Shown here one piece after another: positions 59,241-64,000 of a DNA stretch of 64,000 nucleotides (positions are counted from its first letter, which is position 1; every line of letters starts with the position of its first letter). The DNA is taken from positions 124,001-188,000 of the forward strand of contig NZ_JAAQPI010000004.1 in the NCBI RefSeq assembly GCF_011683955.1. Direction: 5' to 3'. Position numbers and translations under genes: made by a program. The stretch comes from Pseudomaricurvus alkylphenolicus. Its GTDB lineage: Bacteria > Pseudomonadota > Gammaproteobacteria > Pseudomonadales > Cellvibrionaceae. The notes beneath the pieces were generated by a model. It did not search any database. It saw only the letters and a list, made by a program, of their open reading frames with translations, and was not told the origin of the DNA.

Positions 59241-61529
59241 TCAGTCAAACATATAGGTGAGCTGCATGCCGTATACACGTGGATGGGGCTTAACCTTGAT
59301 ACCCACCAGGCCAAAACCATCGCCGGTACCGGTGTAGTAATCTTCGCCAAAGACATTCTCAACATAAGCACTCAGACGAATACGCTCGCTTTCCAGACCC
59401 GCACGGATATTCACCACATTGTAGTCATCAATCTGGTAAGGGAATTTCGGCAGCTCCAACACTCCAGCGGTTGAAGCGACAGCCTCCAAATTGCTGGCCG
59501 CTTCGTCGCGGTAGTTCCACTCGCCGCGAATAAAGCCTTCGTATTCGCCCATGGTGAAGGCGTAGTCAAGTGATGCACTCATGGTGAGCTCGGGTGTCAT
59601 CGGCAAACGTTCGCCCGACAAATCCACCTCGGTGGAATTGCCTTTAATCAGTGCGTTTTCGAAAGAGTCAAACTCAGAATCGAGATAACCCATGCTGAAA
59701 CTTGCGGTCAGGCTTTCGGTCACTCTCGCAGTAACCTCAAGTTCGGCACCTGAGGCAGACGCCTCAGCTGCGTTCAGGGTTTTCTCCACTGCGGAACTGA
59801 TATCATTGGGATCGGCCAGGAAATTGGACTGTACCTGCAGATCGGTCCAATCCAGATAGAACAGCGCACCGGCGACACGAACACGTCCACCCGCCAGTTC
59901 GGACTTAAAGCCCAACTCGTAGCTGGTAAGTTCTTCCGGATCGAAGTCGGTGATATCGCCACTGCGGGTAAAGTCCACACCACCAGCCTTGTAGCCCTGA
60001 GAGACGGAGCCGTAAACATTAAATTCCCGGGTGGGTGCGTACTTCAACACCACCTTGGGCGAGAAGTTGGTAAATGAGCTGTCGCCCTGGCTATCGGGAA
60101 CCGCGCCTTCAAACGCAACCACATCAAACGAGCGATTGTCGATTTCGTCCCGAGTGTAACGAGCCCCCAAGGTCAGATCCCACTGATCGTTGAGGTGATA
60201 GACCGCCTCACCAAATACCGCCTGACTCTCGGTTTCAAACACGCGGTTGTTTTCATTGATTCGAAATCCGCCTGGAATCGGTGGCAACAGTCCGATGACT
60301 TCGCCCGTATTGGGATCCGTATATTCGCCGTCATCACCCGCCTGGACGGAGTTAAACTGTTCAATTTCGTCCTTGGCGTAAAACACACCCAGGGTCCAAT
60401 CAATGGTCTGGTCACCAGTGGATTGAATGCGAAATTCCTGGCTGAAGGAGCTGCCTTCATATTCATTGAAGCGTCTCAGCGTATCAAGACTCATGCCGTC
60501 CAGGTCAGCAGAGCGATCGGTCTCACTCTCAACCACACCGGTGATCGACTTAAATTGGAAACCGTCAAAATCGTGGGCAATGCGCAGGTTGACGATGGTA
60601 AATTCATTGGTGTTGATCTCTTTGAGATCCCGATTCACCTTGTCATCATTGCTGGAATAAAAGCCGGCCTCATTGATCGCCACAAAACCGGCGCCGAAAA
60701 TACTCTGGGTGTCCTGATTCAGAACGCCCGTGGGCACGGTAATATCGCCGCCTTCGTCCTCATCGGTATAGGTGAGGGATAAGTCAACGGAAGTCTTATC
60801 GGAAGGCAACCAACGAAATGCCACGCGACCGGAATGGTGCTCATAGCCATCCTCGGCTCCGGCAGGATTAACGTTTTCTACAAAGCCATCGGACTCTTCA
60901 TAGGCGTAAACCGCCCGCATCATAAAGGTTTCGGAAATGGGCAGATTAACAATGGCCTCGCCACCGTAGGTGTCAAAGTTGCTGGCTTTGACAGACGCCT
61001 CGGCGTAGAACTCGCTATCAGGCAGCTTGGTGCTGATGTTCAGAGCTCCCCCCAGCGAGTTGCGACCAAAATAGGTGCCCTGGGGGCCACGCAGCACTTC
61101 GATCCGTTCCATATCCTGCAGCTGGGGGTTAATAGTGCCATTGGAGACGCTACCCACGTTCAGCTCGTCAATATAAAAGCCAATGGAGTTGGCGGTGCTC
61201 ACTTCACCCAGGCCAACATTACTGACACCACGGATACTGATGTTGACACTGCGACTGCCGGAGCCGCCGTCATCGCTGAAGCCCACATTTGGGGTTATGG
61301 AAAGATAGTCCCGCGCCTCGCTGATATTGCCTTTCTTAAGCGCCTCGGAAGAAAATGCACTTACACTGATAGGCACGTCCTGCAGGGATTGCTCGCGACG
61401 CTGGGCGGTCACCACAATTTCTTCCAGGGTAAGGGCCTCATCGGCGATGGTGGCAGGGCCGGAACCCATCGCTATAGCCATCATCGTCAACACCAGGGGG
61501 GTTCTGTTGTGTGTCGCTAATTTCACCAT
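59241..61529 (-). CDS. TonB-dependent outer membrane receptor
   Basis: A receptor of about 762 residues with a signal peptide (ending near TIADEA), TonB-box-like LEEIVVTAQRREQSLQD, a plug with ISIRGVSNVGLG and IEVLRGPQGTYFGRNSLGG, and a barrel ending in MQLTYMFD. I prefer the ATG at 61529 (AGAGAG upstream); another ATG lies nine codons earlier. Three TAATCCCATTA-type sites precede it, so it should be controlled with the operon at 43006-51704. Its ligand is probably the substrate of that operon. Confidence 0.92.
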   Translation of the reverse strand: MVKLATHNRTPLVLTMMAIAMGSGPATIADEALTLEEIVVTAQRREQSLQDVPISVSAFSSEALKKGNISEARDYLSITPNVGFSDDGGSGSRSVNISIRGVSNVGLGEVSTANSIGFYIDELNVGSVSNGTINPQLQDMERIEVLRGPQGTYFGRNSLGGALNISTKLPDSEFYAEASVKASNFDTYGGEAIVNLPISETFMMRAVYAYEESDGFVENVNPAGAEDGYEHHSGRVAFRWLPSDKTSVDLSLTYTDEDEGGDITVPTGVLNQDTQSIFGAGFVAINEAGFYSSNDDKVNRDLKEINTNEFTIVNLRIAHDFDGFQFKSITGVVESETDRSADLDGMSLDTLRRFNEYEGSSFSQEFRIQSTGDQTIDWTLGVFYAKDEIEQFNSVQAGDDGEYTDPNTGEVIGLLPPIPGGFRINENNRVFETESQAVFGEAVYHLNDQWDLTLGARYTRDEIDNRSFDVVAFEGAVPDSQGDSSFTNFSPKVVLKYAPTREFNVYGSVSQGYKAGGVDFTRSGDITDFDPEELTSYELGFKSELAGGRVRVAGALFYLDWTDLQVQSNFLADPNDISSAVEKTLNAAEASASGAELEVTARVTESLTASFSMGYLDSEFDSFENALIKGNSTEVDLSGERLPMTPELTMSASLDYAFTMGEYEGFIRGEWNYRDEAASNLEAVASTAGVLELPKFPYQIDDYNVVNIRAGLESERIRLSAYVENVFGEDYYTGTGDGFGLVGIKVKPHPRVYGMQLTYMFD

Positions 61530-61691
61530 GACTGCTCTCTTATTCTTACTCTTCATTTTAGATGAATCACGCTACCGGTCTGATCAGGTCTTCTTATCTT
61601 CCTTCAACCTTTCGACTTATCTTTCGATTCGCCCTTTGATTTACCGTTCAGACCGACTCTCAATATCATCATGATCGACGATGGACTCATT

Positions 61692-61819
61692 TAATCCCAT
61701 TAATAACATTTCTGTCAACACACCAATCTAACATTTATGGGATTAATTAGTGGTAAAACGTGATTAAAATACTGACTTATAATAGATAGATCCTTTTTGA
61801 GATATTTTTAATCCCATTA
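61692..61819. promoter_or_regulatory. Three FadR-regulon operator candidates
   Basis: TAATCCCATTA (61692-61702), TTATGGGATTA (61735-61745) and TAATCCCATTA (61809-61819) lie between the divergent TonB receptor and AMP-ligase genes. They repeat the word found at 51781-51983. The rest of the 61530-61998 gap is AT-rich promoter-like sequence with nothing else I can name. Confidence 0.72.
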
Positions 61820-61998
61820 TTAAAATCATGGGAAATGTGATTCATAGCCTCTGACCTATAGGGTTTGCTCAGAAATAGCCGCCCAGCAATATCCATAAAG
61901 CTGATATCGGACATACACTTTATTAACTTACAATTTAAATCGGCCTCAACTACAGTATTAAAAAACGCAAAAAACAATAGCCAAGGTCACAACTGATT

Positions 61999-63654
61999 AT
62001 GCCGAGTGTCTACGAAGCTTTCCGCGACAGCGTGAGCCTGTGTCCGTCCAACCCGTTTATTCATATTCCAGCCGCTGCCTGTGCTCAGTATCACGACGGC
62101 CCCATTGAGCTGACCTACGCCGAAGCCGGAGATCAGGTGGAACAGCTGCAACTTCACTACGGCAGTGCCGGCTACGGCATAGGCCACCGAGTAGGGTTGC
62201 TGCTGGAGAATCGGGTGGAGTTCTTTCTGCACTGGATCGCCCTGAACGCCCTCGGCGTAAGTGTAGTACCTGTTAACGGCGAGATGACCGCCGAAGAAAA
62301 AGCCTACCTCTTGGGCCACAGTGAGTCTTGTCTGGTGATCACTCTGCCGCACCGACTGCAAGATCTGGAAGCCACCAACCTACTGCTGCCGGAAGCACTG
62401 CCACTGGTCCCCATCACTGACCTGACATCTTTACCTGCGGTGACAACGCCAGCCTCCAAAGGTAGGCCGAGTGACGACACCGAGTGCGCCCTGCTATATA
62501 CCTCCGGCAGTACCGGCAAACCCAAGGGCTGCGTCCTCACCAACGATTACTTTCTTACCAGTGGCCGCTGGTACGCTGAGCTGGGCGGCTTGTGCGCGCT
62601 GGAGACGGGCAAAGAGCGGTTGTTGACGCCCCTGCCCGTGGTGCATATGAACGCCATGGCCTGTTCCACCATGGTGATGATTCTGACCGGTGGTTGCATC
62701 GTTCAGCTCGACCGTTTTCACCCCAAGAGCTGGTGGAAAACTGTACGCGACAGCGGCGCCACCGTTGTGCACTATCTGGGTGTGATGCCGGCCATCTTAT
62801 TAAACATGGATGCCGATACCAGCGATACTCAACACGCGATCAAATTCGGCTTTGGTGCGGGCGTGAATCCCACACATCACGCTGCGTTTGAAGATCGCTT
62901 TAACTTCCCTCTGATCGAAGCCTGGGCGATGACGGAATCCGGATGCGCCGGCGCCATTATTGCCAACCATGAGCCTCGCCATGTGGGCACTTCCTGCATC
63001 GGCAAACCCTCGGCCGCTATCGAGGTAAAACTGGTGGATGAACAGGGCGAAGAAGTCGTTTTTGGCGAACCCGGTGAACTGCTGGTGCGCGCCGCAGGTG
63101 ATAATCCCCGCAAGGGATTTTTTGTAGAGTATTTAAAGAATCCCGAAGCTACCGCCGAAACCTGGGCCGGAGATTGGTTGCACACCGGCGATGTGGTACG
63201 TTTTGGCGAAGATGGCCAGCTGCACTTTGTGGACCGTCGCAAGAATGTGATTCGCCGCAGCGGCGAAAATATTTCGGCACTGGAAGTGGAAGCCGCGTTA
63301 TCAACACATCCGGCTATCGACCAAGTGGCCGTCGCGCCCGTGCCCGATGAAATTCGTGGCGATGAAGTGACAGCCTGCATTGTATTGGCTGACGGTTTCG
63401 CGGCCGACGAGAATACCGCACGCGATATCTACGACCATTGCTTCGAGGCTCTGGTTTACTTTAAAACACCCGGCTATATCGCCTTTGTGGACGCCCTGCC
63501 ACTGACACCTTCTCAAAAGCCCCAACGCGGTGAACTCAAGACACTGTGTCGAGAATTGGTGCAAGCGCAAAACTGCCTGGACCTTCGCGATTGGAAAAAG
63601 CGCAGCTATGTACCCGGTGCTTCGATAACAGCGGCGGAGGCCAAGGCAGGATGA
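61999..63654 (+). CDS. AMP-dependent acyl-CoA synthetase/ligase
   Basis: A 551-residue adenylate-forming ligase with ALLYTSGSTGKPKGCVLTN (P-loop), EAWAMTESGC, WLHTGDVVRFGEDGQLHFVD and RRKNVIRRSGENISALEVE. It has the style of crotonobetaine/carnitine or long-chain acyl-CoA ligases. The C-terminal catalytic Lys region is less standard (TPSQKPQRGELK). It overlaps the thiolase start by 4 bases (ATGA). It could activate the carboxylate imported by the divergent TonB receptor. It is also the only free-standing CoA ligase in the window, but its operators place it in the FadR regulon and not with the anthranilate-type genes. Confidence 0.9.
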   Translation: MPSVYEAFRDSVSLCPSNPFIHIPAAACAQYHDGPIELTYAEAGDQVEQLQLHYGSAGYGIGHRVGLLLENRVEFFLHWIALNALGVSVVPVNGEMTAEEKAYLLGHSESCLVITLPHRLQDLEATNLLLPEALPLVPITDLTSLPAVTTPASKGRPSDDTECALLYTSGSTGKPKGCVLTNDYFLTSGRWYAELGGLCALETGKERLLTPLPVVHMNAMACSTMVMILTGGCIVQLDRFHPKSWWKTVRDSGATVVHYLGVMPAILLNMDADTSDTQHAIKFGFGAGVNPTHHAAFEDRFNFPLIEAWAMTESGCAGAIIANHEPRHVGTSCIGKPSAAIEVKLVDEQGEEVVFGEPGELLVRAAGDNPRKGFFVEYLKNPEATAETWAGDWLHTGDVVRFGEDGQLHFVDRRKNVIRRSGENISALEVEAALSTHPAIDQVAVAPVPDEIRGDEVTACIVLADGFAADENTARDIYDHCFEALVYFKTPGYIAFVDALPLTPSQKPQRGELKTLCRELVQAQNCLDLRDWKKRSYVPGASITAAEAKAG

Positions 63655-64000
63655 GCCGACCACAACCCTACACAGGCGTCGCCATACTGGCACCGGTGAC
63701 TGTGCCTTACGCACGCTTTAGTGATCACAGTGCAGCCTGGTTTATCGGCAATGCACTGGCGACTATGCTCCGGCAAACCGGCATCGACAAAAAGGAAGTG
63801 GACGGCCTCAGTATTTCCAGCTTTACCCTGGGTTCGGACTCGGCTGTCAGTCTGACAGAACACTTCGGATTGGTGCCTCGTTGGTTGGAGCAGATTCCCT
63901 TTGGTGGCTCCTCGGGCGTGGTGAGTTTGCGCCGAGCCGCGCGTGCCATCCAAAACGGCGATGCCGACATGATTGCCTGCATCGGTGGCGACACCTCTCA
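63651..64000 (+). CDS. Thiolase-family protein, N-terminal part
   Basis: The first 116 codons of a gene that runs off the window. It starts with an ATG inside the ligase stop (ATGA overlap). The sequence shows VDGLSISSFTLGSDSAVSLT and a GGSSGVVSLRRAARAIQNGD stretch. This is the pattern of SCP-x/thiolase-like proteins (lipid-transfer-type thiolases), in which the usual cysteine loop is replaced by GGxSG. It would follow the CoA ligase in degradation of the same substrate. Activity cannot be judged from the fragment. Confidence 0.8.
   Translation, partial: MSRPQPYTGVAILAPVTVPYARFSDHSAAWFIGNALATMLRQTGIDKKEVDGLSISSFTLGSDSAVSLTEHFGLVPRWLEQIPFGGSSGVVSLRRAARAIQNGDADMIACIGGDTS

Overview
The window reads as chromosomal DNA of a marine-type gammaproteobacterium. 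The gene families, the many TonB receptors, the CoA-linked aromatic catabolism and the roughly 53% G+C look fit this. A Cellvibrionales relative such as Halieaceae or Spongiibacteraceae is my guess from gene style, not something the sequence proves. I see no rRNA, tRNA, CRISPR array, prophage or transposase gene.

Layout. Bases 1-3833 hold the tail of an FAD oxidoreductase, an AraC regulator, an SDR and a flavin reductase fused to a MarR-like domain. A TonB receptor follows at 3834-6179. Bases 6722-11912 are a minus-strand operon of thioesterase, isatin-hydrolase-like cyclase and indolepyruvate:ferredoxin oxidoreductase (iorA, iorB). A GAF-GGDEF-EAL protein follows. Bases 14159-18731 are a zinc-type locus: His-rich protein, COG0523 GTPase, MerC-like protein and His-rich TonB receptor, with a good Zur-like palindrome upstream. 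Bases 18965-23129 pair an UMF1 transporter with an ACP/acyl-AMP ligase/PlsC fusion. Bases 23143-27222 carry a lipase, a GntR-like regulator, a GST-like protein, a membrane protein and a racemase. A tryptophanase with a TnaC-like leader peptide sits at 27358-28943. Bases 29454-41813 hold an aminobenzoyl-CoA monooxygenase/reductase with its MarR regulator, a gamma-glutamyltransferase, a cytochrome c, an amine oxidase, a TetR regulator, SDR, enoyl-CoA hydratase, acyl-CoA dehydrogenase, RidA and a LysR regulator. Bases 41794-52793 hold a DUF819 protein, uxuA and a six-gene catabolic operon with a FadR-type regulator. The remainder is a two-gene ABC exporter, SDRs, a DnaJ-domain protein, a TonB receptor, an AMP-dependent ligase and the start of a thiolase.

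How it fits together. Tryptophanase, isatin hydrolase, IorAB, an aminobenzoyl-CoA monooxygenase/reductase and CoA-thioester beta-oxidation enzymes with RidA suggest catabolism of tryptophan or indole through isatin and anthranilate. An 18-bp near-palindrome (best copy TATATTACACGTAAAATA) occurs before four of these units and probably defines one MarR-type regulon. A different 11-bp motif (TAATCCCATTA) occurs three times at the FadR-type regulator and three times between the distal TonB receptor and the AMP ligase, defining a second regulon.

The most unusual non-coding elements are three dispersed copies of a 140-230 bp, strongly base-paired repeat whose helices are kept by compensatory changes, and the putative TnaC leader.
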